64,000 nucleotides of DNA from Cynocephalus volans (lineage: Eukaryota; Chordata; Mammalia; Dermoptera; Cynocephalidae): NCBI RefSeq assembly GCF_027409185.1, contig NC_084463.1:43316407-43380406 (forward strand), read 5' to 3'. Of the stretch, positions 36,060 through 46,464 are shown one piece after another. The translations under genes and the position numbers were made by a program. How positions within the stretch are numbered: the stretch's first letter is position 1; every line of letters begins with the position of its first letter. The notes under the pieces were generated by a model. The model did not search any database. It had not been told where the DNA came from and saw nothing but the letters and a program-made list of their open reading frames with translations.

Positions 36060-36372
36060 CAGCAGGATACTTTTCATCCTTAAAAGTAAAATGCATGAAC
36101 CTGGATGACATTATGCTGAATGAAATATGGCAGGCAGAGAAAGACAAAAACTGCATGAACTCATTTATATGTGAATCCAAAATTGTCTCACTTATAGAAA
36201 CAGAGAGTACCATGGTGGTTATCAGGGGGTTGGAGTGGGGTGACAATAAAAGATATGTGGGTTAAAGGATAAAATATTTCAGATGAACAGAACAAGTAAT
36301 TTCAGGGTATATATTGTTGTACAACAGAGTAAACATAGTTAAAAATAATGTATTCTATACTTTGAACACTAC

Positions 36373-37830
36373 TGAAAGAAATTAAAGAGGACACAAAAAG
36401 GTGGGAAGGCATATTATGCTCTTGGAATGGAAGAATTAACATCCCGAAAATGCCTATCTCACCCAAAGCAATCTACAGATTCAATGCAATCCTCATCAAA
36501 ATGCCAATGACAATCATCACAAAAAAAGAAAAAGCAATCCTAACATTCATATATAAAAAAAAAAAGACCCCAAATAGCCAAAGCAATCCTGAGGAAAATA
36601 TAAAAATAAACCCAGTGGCATAACACTACCTGGCTTCAAATTATATCACATAGCTTTGTAACCAAAACAGCATGGTACTGGCATAAAAACAGACACTTGG
36701 ATCAATGGAACACAATAGAAAACCTGGGAATCAACCCACATACTTACAGCCAACAGATATTTGAAAAAATCAACATGAACATACACTGGGGGAAAGACTG
36801 CCTCTTCAATAAATGGTGCTGGGAAAATTGGGTATCCCTACGCAGAAGAATGAAACTGGACTTGTACCTCTAACCACATAGCAAAATAAACTCAACATGG
36901 ATTAAAAGCTTAAATATAAGACCAAAACCATAAAATTACTAAGGGAAAACATAAGGGAAACACTTCAGCAAGTACGATTGGACAAAGACATTATGCATAA
37001 GACCCTCAAAGCACAAGCAAGTAAAGAAAGTATAAACAAATGAGATTAATCAAATCAAATTGCTTCTGCACAGCAAAGGAAACAACCAACAGAGTGGAAA
37101 GACAATGTATGGAAGGGGAGAAAATATTTGCAAACTATACATCTGACAAGAAGTTAATATCCAGAATATAAAAAGAACTCAAACAACTATAGAGTTAAAA
37201 TAAATATATAGATCAATAATAATCCAATTAAGAAATGGGCAAAGAAGATGAATAGACGTTTTTCAAAGGAAAACATACAACTGTCCAGCAGACACATGAA
37301 AAAATGCTCAGCATCACTAATCATTAGAGAAATGAAAATCAAAACCATATTGATATATTATCTCACCCCAGTTAGACTGGCCATTACTAAAAAGACTGAG
37401 AATAACATATGCTGACAAGGATGCAGGGAAAGGGGAACTCTTCTACACTGCTGGTGGGACTGTAAACTGGTGCAGTCATTATGGGAAATGGTATGGAGGT
37501 TCCTGAAACAACTACAGATAGAACTACCATATGATCCAGCAATCCCAGTACTGGGCATATATCCAAAGGAATGGAAATAATCATACCAAAGGGTATGTGC
37601 ACTCCCATGTTCATAGTAGCTCTATTTTCAATAGCCAAAATATGGAACCAACCTAAATGTCATTTGATGGATGACTGGATAAGGAAAATGTGTATATATA
37701 CTCAGCCATATAAAGGAATGAAATTCTGCCATTTGCAGCAACATGGATGTGTCTGGAGAAAATGGTGTTAAATGAAATAAACCAAACAAGGAAGGGGAAA
37801 TAACACATGTTCTCACTCTTAACTGGGTGC
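36373..37830 (+). repeat. L1 ORF2 3' half fragment
   Basis: Landmarks such as ATGCCTATCTCACCCAAAGC, ATGGTACTGGCATAAAAACA, GGGAAAATTGGGTATCC and CTATTTTCAATAGCCAAAAT place it in ORF2 on the plus strand. It starts mid-ORF2 and runs to the 3' UTR, ending at the GGAA microsatellite. Stops are frequent. Confidence 0.8.
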
Positions 37831-37833
37831 CAA

Positions 37834-37890
37834 GAAGGAAGGAAGGAAGGAAGGAAGGAAGGAAGGAAGGAAGGAAGGAAGAAGGAAAGA
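37834..37890. repeat. (GGAA)n microsatellite
   Basis: About twelve GGAA units, nearly perfect, sit at the 3' end of the preceding L1, as is common where A-rich tails seed simple repeats. GGAA arrays can bind ETS factors, but nothing here shows use. Confidence 0.9.
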
Positions 37891-38262
37891 AGACAAAACA
37901 ATATGTTGAACATTCAGAAGGCGAGAACAAACCTAAAGATACTAGAGATGGGCGAAAAGCAAATTTTGGCCCTCACACTTTCTGATTTCCAAACATATTA
38001 CAAAGTTACAGTAATCCAGATAGTATGAAACTTGCATAAAGACAGACATTTAGACCAGTGGAATAGAACAAAAATCCCAGAAATAAAATCACACACAACA
38101 GGGTACTTCAAAATATTTGTGAAAAAACAGAACAAAAGATAACTTTTTGAAGTACCCTCATATATGGTCAAATAATCCTCATCCAAAATGGCAAGACTAC
38201 ACAATCAGGAAAGGGTTGTCTCTTCAGCAAATAATGCTGGGAAAACAGGACACACATGTACA
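37891..38262 (+). repeat. L1 ORF2 fragment with inserted short palindromic element
   Basis: ORF2-type phrases such as CACTTTCTGATTTCCAAACA, AGACCAGTGGAATAGAAC and TCAGCAAATAATGCTGGGAA run on the plus strand. The block at 38100-38158 within it has inverted ends (GGGTACTTCAAAA…TTTTTGAAGTACCC) and looks like a small DNA-transposon-derived palindrome. Confidence 0.65.
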
Positions 38263-38330
38263 AAAAAATAAAGGCAGACACTTACTTTACACCATTTAGG
38301 AAATTATATCAGTTGAATTAAAAACCTACA

Positions 38331-38580
38331 TGCTGTGCACCTTGGTTGTCTGTGATTGTAGTCAAATGCCTCAATGAAAATCTCCCAGTCACTTGTAGGC
38401 TATTGTGGGAAGGAGCAGACAACATTTGGCTGGGGTGGGGAGTCTCACTGGATGTCTGTAACCTGCTGCTCCCCTGCCCAGCCAAATGTTGTCTGCTCCT
38501 TCCCACAATAGCCTACAAGTGACTGGGAGATTGTCATTGAGGCATTTGACTACAATCACAGACAAACAGGGTGCACAGCA
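38331..38580. repeat. long inverted repeat, 104-bp arms, 42-bp spacer
   Basis: Left arm 38331-38434 and right arm 38477-38580 are reverse complements without gaps and with about three mismatches; the spacer is 38435-38476. A transcript from either strand would fold into a long hairpin. The outer flanks do not continue the symmetry. I do not recognise it as a known transposon terminus. Confidence 0.9.
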
Positions 38581-39429
38581 TTTAGATTACAGATATCCCA
38601 TGAGACTCAGGGAGAAGGAAACAGAGCGAGAATTCAAGAACAGCCTGTCACATGCTTTCCAGCTGAAGACCCACAGGTGACTCCCAGAGCCTTCTTACCT
38701 GTAACAGGAGAGAATGTGGAACAGACACTTCCCACACATGATGGAGGCAGACACAGTGGTTACCATCCAGACTTCTGAAATAGAGAGGATGGTATCAGAC
38801 CCCTCATAAAATAAACCAGAAACAGTATTTTCAAAATGCACAAACGCACTTCTGAAATCTATGGCCAAAATCTATTCTACTTCCTTCAACATAATCCTTG
38901 TGTAAATAAAGGTTTACTTATTTTTCTCTTTTATTTCCAGCTACACACACCTTTGATATGCTGTGTCTTCTGCACTTTCTTCTCCTTTCTGCTAATATTT
39001 CCACTTCACAGTGAAGAAATAGAAGTTTTATTTTCTCAAATTTCTAAAGTGTGCACTTTACAGGTATCCTCCTTCCTGCCCTCTAACATTATTAGTATTT
39101 GAATTTCTAATTGACATTTCATGGGAGTGAAAAACAACCCTCCTCAATACCACAGCAGTCAGCTGCAAGGATAACTGAGATCAAGTGTTCTCAACTATTC
39201 ACTCATCCACTCACCCTGTTTTTAATATTTAGAATCTGATTGCCTTCAGAAAGATTGCGTTTGTGAGAGAAGGATCCAGAAACAGAAAGGAAGATGAGCC
39301 GTTGGTTTTAAAGTGTCTGTAGAATCTGATTCCCAATATGTGCATTAAAAGCATTTTAAAAAGGTAACACATCTTCATGATTAAACACACTCAACAAACT
39401 AGAAATAGAAGGAACCTGACAAAGAATAT
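38581..39429. other. intergenic, no recognised gene
   Basis: No exon or named repeat is evident. The frame reading away from the right arm of the inverted repeat (SDWEIVIEAFDYNH, then TAFRLQISHETQ) looks faintly protein-like, but a stop interrupts it and I cannot assign it. Confidence 0.4.
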
Positions 39430-40110
39430 CTGCTAAAATCTTACACCTACTTCGGAATAAATTTTTGAAAGTTCAAGATGTTTACAGCAAAAACAGAACT
39501 GCTTTTTTGAGTGAAATTATAAAAGACCTAAATAAATAAAAATACATGTCTGGTTTATGTATCTAACATTCATTGTTAACATGATGATACTTGCCAAACT
39601 GTAATGTAGATTCAATACAATCCATATTAAAACTTAAGCTACATTTTTGTCCTCTAGAAATGCTCATCTTAAGAATTATGTGAAAGTGCAAGGGACCCAG
39701 TATAATCAACACAATACTGAAAAATTTGCTGTAAAACATCAGTAATGAAGGCAATGCGATAGTGACAGAGCACAGAAAAAAATATATGTATCAGTAGAAC
39801 AGAATTGAAAGATAACAAACAAATCCTCACATTTATGGTAAATTGATTATCAACAAATACGAGAAGATAATGTAAAGGTAAAATTTAGGATTTTCAACAA
39901 ATAATGCTAAGAAAATTGGATATTTACAATGAAAATAATGAGATTAAACTCTCAATTCAGTGCATACACAAAAATTAACTCAAAATCGATCATACGCCGA
40001 AATGTAAAAAATAAACTATAAAATTCTTATGAGAGAATATAGAAGCAGAGTTTTGTGATCTTGCTTTGGGAAGTGGTTTCTTAGACATGACACCAGAGGA
40101 CCTGTGACCA
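39430..40110 (+). repeat. L1 ORF2 fragment
   Basis: Old, diverged ORF2-like sequence on the plus strand, with AGTAGAACAGAATTGAAAGA, CAACAAATAATGCTAAGAAA and CTTGCTTTGGGAAGTGGTTT as landmarks. Stops throughout. Confidence 0.6.
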
Positions 40111-41369
40111 GCAGCTTAGTAAATGTGACTACCACTATGTACCAATGTGAACCTCATGATAGAAGCATTTTGGTGTATTTCAAGCACTCTTTTTCTTCAT
40201 CCCATTAACCACTGGTGTTAGAGAATATGTCAAACATTCACATTGAACTCAAGGTCCACGTGGCTGGATGCTGAGATGATTGCTTTTGCATGGGCAGCAT
40301 TTTTTATGAGACCCTCTCATGGAGAGTAAGGTCCCTCAGCTGTGGCCACACAGAAGGTCTGGGACTGTGGATTTCACACTAGGACCTCAGAAAATTCTAG
40401 CCTGGTGGTCTTCATCAGTTCTGGTATATTACATTTCTATACGTTGCAGGAAGAACAATGCAATGTATATGTACAACTTTATGCAGTTTCTTTCTAAATC
40501 AATAAAGAGAAGAAAGTAGAAACAATGTGCATTTATATTGCCTTTTTATAGGTGGTCATTTACCTTTACTGTGGCCCCATGTTTTTTTGTGTGTGAATTT
40601 GTATTATTGTCTGGGGTTACTTGCTTCCAGGCTTAAGAACACTTTTTCTATTTCTTGTATTCCCATCTACCAGCAGCAAATTATCTCAGTTTTGTTAATC
40701 TGGGTATAGTACATATTGCACCTTCATTGTTGGCACATAGCTTTTTCTCTTCTTTCCACTTTATGATAAATTATTATGTCAGAACATATTTATTAAAATG
40801 CCATTCTTAGTTGATCCTAAACAGTAGCCGCTGTTCTCAGTCTTACCGACTATCACCAGATCCCCGTGATAATAATCTCTGAGCAATGTTGGTCTCATTC
40901 TACCACTCAAGCCCACATCAACCTTGATGACTCAAGCCAGGCATTTCTCTGTTTGAAAAGAAGATTCAGTCGTAGCAGGGGCTTTGAGAAACCCATGCAC
41001 AGAACTCCTTGCCAAGTCTGTGGCAGAAACCAGGGAAGAAAAGGGAAAGTTCAGGCCCATCACATACACTCACAAACACACAAAAACAAATAACGAAATA
41101 TTTGACTGATGCATATATGGATAAATGAATAGGACCTGGGGGCTTGGGGGCAAATAATTATCAGACACTGCAAGTGTAAATTGACACAGGATTATGGAGT
41201 GCACCTACCCTATGACCTGCTATTTTATTTCACTATATACACAATAGCATTTTCCCAATTGTACAATAAAATCCATTGGAGACTCACAAATTAGCTTATT
41301 GGATGAAAACAAACATCTTTTGATGAACTGGAAGAAAGTTACCATAATAATTTCTGGCTTGCTAAAACT
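40111..41369. other. intergenic, no recognised gene
   Basis: No family resemblance in the short open frames, including 40866-41093. No RNA gene or clear repeat recognised. Confidence 0.45.
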
Positions 41370-41535
41370 TTTCAAAGAAGGATTACATATTGTGATGATG
41401 AATAAGCTAACTATCCTGATTCTACCGTCGCACGTAGTACACAACTACTGATAGTTAAATTCGTACCACAAAAATATGTATAATAAGTTACTTCAAAAAA
41501 ATTAAAAACATTAAAAAATAAAATTAAAATAAAAT
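41370..41535 (+). repeat. L1 3' terminus
   Basis: Contains GTGATGATGAATAAGCTAAC, TATCCTGATTCTACCGTCGC and a TACCACAAAAATATGTATAA end with an A-rich tail, matching the L1 3' end seen at 35950-36059. Confidence 0.7.
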
Positions 41536-42084
41536 AAAGTCAAATTGGTAAATAGTTTTTTTCATACTTTAAAATGCATCTCTAGAAAATAGACTTGGGT
41601 TCTATAACAGCAATATATATATCTATATAACAGAATACTAATATCAGAAATAAAAATTTTTAAAAAGGAACTTATTAATATCATCTACTCATTTGCCCAC
41701 ATTGAATTTTCCCTTTATCACCACAATGTCTCTCATCAAATAAGGATTAAATCAAGAATCAGAATTCCTCATCACCAACATCTGAATAGAGATCACAGCT
41801 GTTCCATCACGGCCTGGTGTCCCAGTAGCAGATTTCCTGCTGGAGAAATAAAAATTTCCTCCATTGTTCCCAAGGGGGTACCACAGAGGCTTGTGGGAAA
41901 TAAAGTCTCATCCTCCGTTGACATGACCTGCAGAGAGCTATGGAACCGGCCTTGTGTATCTTCTGCGCATGTGCCACTCAGTTCGCTCTGCAACCTGGGA
42001 AAGGTAGTTTGGCTTTGAAATGACGTCACCCGCACGGGATCCGGGCAGGGCTGTTCTGGATTTGTGGTGCGCATGTGCGGCCTT

Positions 42085-42167
42085 GCCCGTTCCCTTCATC
42101 TTCCGGAGGCTGCGGCCACCTCCACGGTGCTGACGAGGTTCTGTGGTTGGAGTTTGTGTCCTTGAAG
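42085..42167 (+). other. probable untranslated exon 1 of the KRAB zinc-finger gene
   Basis: The sequence just after the ETS and NRF1 motifs runs into CCTTGAAG followed by a GTGGGT donor at 42168. KRAB zinc-finger genes usually begin with a short untranslated exon of this look, spliced to an exon that carries the ATG. The transcription start is not visible, so the 5' boundary is approximate. Confidence 0.5.
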
Positions 42168-42425
42168 GTGGGTGCGAGGGTGAAGGAGGGGACCCTGTGG
42201 AGCAGACGGGTGTCTCAGCGTTTGGTGGAACAGGTCCGCTGGTCGGTCTGAGGTGGGCGGAGCCTGATGGGCTGGTCTGAACCATGGACCTGGGCTGGGG
42301 AAGGGGGGCCTCCCCCTGTTCTTTCGACTGCTTCGTCAGAGGAATGTGGGCCTGCAGAAGGCGGGGCTTGTCCTTCCTGGAGAACAAAAGCCGGTTTTAG
42401 AAGCTCCGCCATTGGGGGTCAAGAC

Positions 42426-42487
42426 CAAGATGGCGGCGGGTCTGGAGTGGGGGCGCCTGAAGACAGCGTGAGCCTGGGAGGAGTGCG
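42426..42487 (+). promoter_or_regulatory. TISU/YY1 element with short open frame and donor site
   Basis: CAAGATGGCGGC exactly fits the TISU consensus (SAASATGGCGGC), a combined YY1 promoter site and start codon for very short leaders. The ATG (42430) opens only 13 codons, ending TGA at 42469-42471. A good donor, GTGAGT, follows at 42488. This may be an alternative first exon of the KRAB gene carrying an upstream short frame. Confidence 0.5.
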
Positions 42488-42490
42488 GTG

Positions 42491-43479
42491 AGTTCCCGTT
42501 GCGGCCCTGCCATGAGGGCACCTGGTACTAACCTAGTGACATTCAGTTTACTGATGTGTAAGATGAGCGCATTCGCAATAGTAGCGAAATTGCCTCAAGT
42601 TCCCAGAGAAAGAATTGTGAAGCGTGTGCACACTCAGTGTTACTCTCTGCAAGTTGTATCTGTGGGGCGTCTTGGTGTCTCTTTTAGCAAGTGTAGTTTC
42701 TGTTCCCTCCAGCACTGTGTGGCCTGCCTAGCACTTCTGGTCCGAGTCTACAGATGTTTGTACATGACCGAGTCTCCAGGGACAGTGACTTCTAGGACAA
42801 AGATTGGGACACTGGCTGATGGTCCGGTTTTCTTAGGAGTAAAGGAGGTGTTAAAGAGTTTGAAGGATGGTTCCCAGTGAATTGGAATCTCCCCTGCAAG
42901 AATTCCCCTCTGACCTGAGACCGCTCAATAGTGCTTCAGAGCACTGTTGGGGACTCAGTGCTATTGGAAGATTTGCACCATCTTTCAAAAGCGACATGAG
43001 TTTGAGTATAGGCGAGGGCCTAGGAAATGTTACTTATAGTAGGGGGCTTGAATGTATGGTCTGGGATGAAGGAATAACCTGGCATATCTGAGAGGATCTG
43101 CCTACAGTGCCCTCTAAACACGCTCTCGTTTCTTCTATCTTCTCTGATTGTTTCTAGTGTCTGAGCTCTCTCAAACATAGCCTATCACCATATTTGGCAT
43201 CTAGAGAGAATCCTGAGGCTCTCACTGTCCTGATAGTTGTCCTCAATCGTTCGGGAAGTGTTTGCCAAGTTATTCCTACCTTATTAGAAAGATTGTTTAA
43301 AAATGGATTTTAGGAGATGTGATTTGCCCGTGGTCACATAATCTGTTGATGTTACACAGCCTGACTTTTTGGCTAATGTTATCCTTTTGCCACACTTAAG
43401 TCAAAATAAGTGACTGCATGCCTTGCCTCATAAGTGGGCACTAAAAAATAAATGTATAAATTAAAAGAAAGAAAGAAAA
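42491..43479 (+). other. intron 1 of KRAB gene, CpG-island shore
   Basis: No exon recognised. The open frame at 42488-42880 begins within the island but has no family resemblance. A short MIR-like core lies near 43310-43370. Confidence 0.45.
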
Positions 43480-43725
43480 ACAGTCATTAATACATTGAAC
43501 TTTTCGAAAGGAGAGCTGAGGTTACCAGAGGTGGGAAAGGGGAAGGGGGAGGGAGGAATTGATAAAGGGCTGTGAAAAATGATGACGGTGTATTTTGTTG
43601 AACATGCCAGTTATCCTTATTTGAGCATCACATGTTGCACACAGGTATCGATATTCAACTCTGAACCCTACAGATATGTACAATCAACTATGTTACAATA
43701 AAACTAAGATTAAAAAATATAAAAA
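43480..43725 (+). repeat. L1 3' terminus
   Basis: AGGTTACCAGAGGTGGGAAA, GGGGAAGGGGGAGGGAGGAA and a GATATGTACAATCAACTATG end with A-rich tail match L1 3' sequence. It lies in intron 1 of the KRAB gene. Confidence 0.7.
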
Positions 43726-44703
43726 AGCATTTGTTTACTTTTGAGATTATCTTTGTGAGAATGAAATTAAATTAGATCAAACATTGCTTTAATATACTAT
43801 GCTTTAAATATCACTATCCTTTTTTATTTCCAAAACTTTCTATGGATTATGTGATTTCAAAGGGTCAACAACACAAGTGTTTTCCACTTAATGTCAGTAA
43901 TCTGTTCTTAAAAATTACAAAATCTGCAAGGATATAATGGGAGCCTTTTTAACATTATTTAACATGGGCAAATTAGACTGCATCACTCTTATCCACACTC
44001 ATGTCTTAAAATGTAATTAACTTACAGCATAATACTTGCTTATAAGTAAGAGACCCTTTTTATGTTTTATGTTTTTAGGTAAATAGACTTGTTTATGACT
44101 TGAAAAATAAAATTTAAAAACTTACAACATGGTTTACTGATGCAACCAATTGCTTTATATAATTCATGTGGCCTCCGTGAGCTCTAGCAACCTCACTGAA
44201 TTCCATCCAGTTGTCATTCTGTGTGATTTTTCAAAACTTGTGTGTGTGGTTTTGAATTTCTATTGACTATTTTTGGCATGTAATTTAAAACATCTTCTTC
44301 CAAATAATTTTGTTACTATTGAGTTCAGACGTCTTCTGTGTAACAGTTACTATTTGCTAGTTAAGAAACTAACCAAAATTCAACGGCTTACAAAAACAGA
44401 AATAAACACAAAACACATTTCATTTGCTACATGGGTATTTGCGATGGAAATATTTTTTGGGCTGTGCTCAGCTGGGCAGTTTCTACATTGGTGTTGCCTG
44501 GATTACAAATGAGGCTTCAGTCAACTTGTGCCTCGGCTGAAGCTGGTTGGTTTAAGATGTCATCACTCACTTGTGCTGTAGCTTGTGCTGGCTCTTGGGT
44601 AGGTTCTGTGTCGCCAATAGCATAGCCCCAGGCTTCTTTACAACATAACTGTGTCTAAGAAGGCAAGCACCAATGGCAATCACTGTTCACAGTCATGTTT
44701 GCA
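43726..44703 (+). other. intron 1 of KRAB gene, no feature recognised
   Basis: AT-rich sequence without supported features before the SINE at 44715. Confidence 0.45.
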
Positions 44704-44714
44704 TCACATTTTCT

Positions 44715-44868
44715 TTTTTTTTTTTTTTTTTTTTGTCGTTTTTTCGTGACCGGCACTCAGCCAGTGAGTGCACCGGTCAGTCCTATATAGGATCCAAACC
44801 CGCGGCGGGAGCGTCGCCGCGCTGCCAGCGCAGCACTCTACCAAGTGCACCACGGGCTCGGCCCGGAT
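44715..44868 (-). repeat. tRNA-derived SINE, short type
   Basis: Minus-strand copy: CCGGGCCGAGCCCGTGGTGC, B box CGGGTTTGGATCC, hairpin segment GACCGGTGCACTCACTGGCT and a long A tail. TCACATTTTCT is duplicated at 44704-44714 and 44869-44879. Confidence 0.85.
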
Positions 44869-45289
44869 TCACATTTTCTAATGTCATAGTGGCCAAAGAA
44901 AATCAATTGCAAAGCCCAGTTTTGCAAGAACATACTATATAAAAAGATGGATACAGGGATACCTGAAACTGGAAATTATTACTGGAAGAGTGTACCACAA
45001 GAAATATGTATTATATACTCTTTTTTTATACTTATGGGCAAAAAATGTTGGGGTGCAAGATGTACACTTTTCTGATGTTTAGGCATATAAAAGCAAGATA
45101 TCTTATAGTGGAAACACTCATGTGGACTCCTATATGAAATACCTGAATTAATAGGCAAATGGTTAATATAGCCTAGGTATATTTTATCACATTAATTTTA
45201 GTGAAGACATGATAATTTGTTCTTTTGTTTAAATGATTAAATTATATCAATGTAAAATTGGATGTTGCTAAAGCAGTAGGTAATCTATG

Positions 45290-45372
45290 AGGGGACTTCA
45301 AAAAGTGTATTAAAGGATTCACATTATCTTTTAATTTAATTTTTATGCAGACTTTTTAAGTACCCTCATCTG
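45290..45372. repeat. short palindromic element (MITE-like)
   Basis: The ends are inverted: ATGAGGGGACTTCAAAAAG at the left and CTTTTTAAGTACCCTCAT at the right. The same termini occur at 38100-38158. The size and symmetry suggest a non-autonomous DNA transposon remnant; I do not name the family. Confidence 0.5.
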
Positions 45373-45619
45373 TTTTCATTAACCCCAAATTAAATTGGCT
45401 GCTTTTTGTCTATTAATGTATTTGTAGATGCATCTTCAATTAGTTATGTGCTGCCTCTTTTTGACACATAAAGGACTATCATCCAGTAGGGAAAAAGTTC
45501 TGTTGTGTTGCTGGTGGTGGTGGTTCTTGTTTCCAGCTAATTGGCAGTGTTTTGGTCAGAAGAATCCAAGATCAAGTCACACCAGTTCTCTTCTTAATTC
45601 ACTCAATTTTCTTTTTCAG

Positions 45620-45678
45620 CTGTGCTGCCACAGTGCTATTTGCGTTTCCAAGAGCAACAAAAAATGAAGAAGTCTTTG
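45620..45678 (+). CDS. ZNF717: KRAB zinc-finger gene, exon with start codon
   Basis: A pyrimidine-rich acceptor (CTTTTTCAG) and a consensus donor (GTGAGT at 45679) bound 59 bases. The ATG at 45664-45666 is in an acceptable context (AAAAATGA, A at -3) and gives MKKSL before the junction. The coding part is 15 bases (phase 0) and joins directly to the KRAB-A exon to read [17 protein letters not shown]. Short start exons of this form, with a few codons before the KRAB box, are the rule for this gene class. The assignment is by splice sites and phase; no transcript is available. Confidence 0.65.
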
Positions 45679-46310
45679 GTGAGTTGTTTGTTTATGTTCT
45701 TTACTTTGTCTTACATTGTGTTTATGAGATTTATGGGGTCCATGAATTAAAATAGAAAACTATAAATAAGTAAAACTTAGCTTGTGGGAAATGTAGGAAT
45801 AAAAGATAAAGTTGGCGTGTAGACACAGCAGCTTGGCAGAACTTAGTATTCTCCATGCTGAGTGCAAATTGGTCATCAGTCCTTTTGATGTCATGGCAAA
45901 AAAAACCCTTTTGTTTCTTGATTGGAATGAAATTTGAGAGGACAGTATACTACATTTTTTATGGAACATCCAGATTTGCTGCCACCAAAGTCTGACAGAC
46001 TATTTTCATTGAGTATGTTGTGGAAAGTTGTTTTTTTTTTTTTTTCCACCAATTTGAAAACAAATACTTTCAGTTTTCTGCAGTAAACACAATAACCTAG
46101 TGCTAAAGAACAATTCCCTTAAAAAGGTTTTTCTGGAATTTCTAAAACAGTGTGAACCGAAACAGCTTTTGGAAGGCCTTATTTGATTCACAGCTAAAAC
46201 CTGGATCATCGGGAGGATTGAGTCAACCACCGATTCTTGCGTCACTCTCTGCAGGTTTCTCTCAGTTCCTGTGTTCATGCAGGTGTGCAGCACACTGTGC
46301 AAAGTTATAT

Positions 46311-46454
46311 AAATATATATTTTTTGTCTTTTTCGCGACCTGCACTCAGCCAGTGAGTGCACCGGCCATTCCTATATAGGATCCGAACCTGCGGTGGGAG
46401 CGTCGCCGCGCTCCCAGCGCTGCACTCTCCCGAGTACGCCACGGGCTCGGCCCC
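46311..46454 (-). repeat. tRNA-derived SINE, short type
   Basis: Minus-strand copy: GGGGCCGAGCCCGTGGCGTA, B box CAGGTTCGGATCC, hairpin segment GGCCGGTGCACTCACTGGCT, then an A-rich tail broken by T. AAAGTTATAT is duplicated at 46301-46310 and 46455-46464. Lies in an intron of the KRAB gene. Confidence 0.85.
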
Positions 46455-46464
46455 AAAGTTATAT

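Larger units (their letters stand above)
33005..36372 (+). repeat. outer L1 (ORF2 to 3' end), interrupted by a SINE and a younger L1
   Basis: The first part (33005-34650) carries ORF2 landmarks such as TCTATTTAACATAGTACTGG, CAATGGAATAGAATAGAG and CATTGCTGGGAATGTAAG, with many stops. It breaks at about 34650 inside the segment normally followed by the 'ACTACACAGCC' motif, and resumes at about 36060 with CATGAACCTGGATGACATTA and GTTATCAGGGGGTTGGAGTG, the L1 3' end. The gap is filled by another L1 (34651-36059); a SINE sits at 33342-33474. Confidence 0.8.
41940..42490 (+). promoter_or_regulatory. CpG-rich promoter of the KRAB zinc-finger gene
   Basis: A CpG-rich island rises from AT-rich surroundings. 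It contains a perfect CRE, TGACGTCA (42021-42028); two NRF1-like sites, TGCGCATGTGC (near 41962 and 42068); an ETS site, CTTCCGG (42100-42106); GC-box-like GGGCGG motifs; and a YY1/TISU element (42426-42437). TATA-less promoters of this type are usual for KRAB zinc-finger genes. The first gene downstream on this strand is the KRAB gene with its start exon at 45620, so I assign the promoter to it. It might also act in the minus direction. Confidence 0.75.

Noticed and set aside
37807-37930. Opposing frames with Pro-Ser-Phe or Gly-Arg-Lys-Glu repeats
   Set aside because: They are translations of the GGAA microsatellite.
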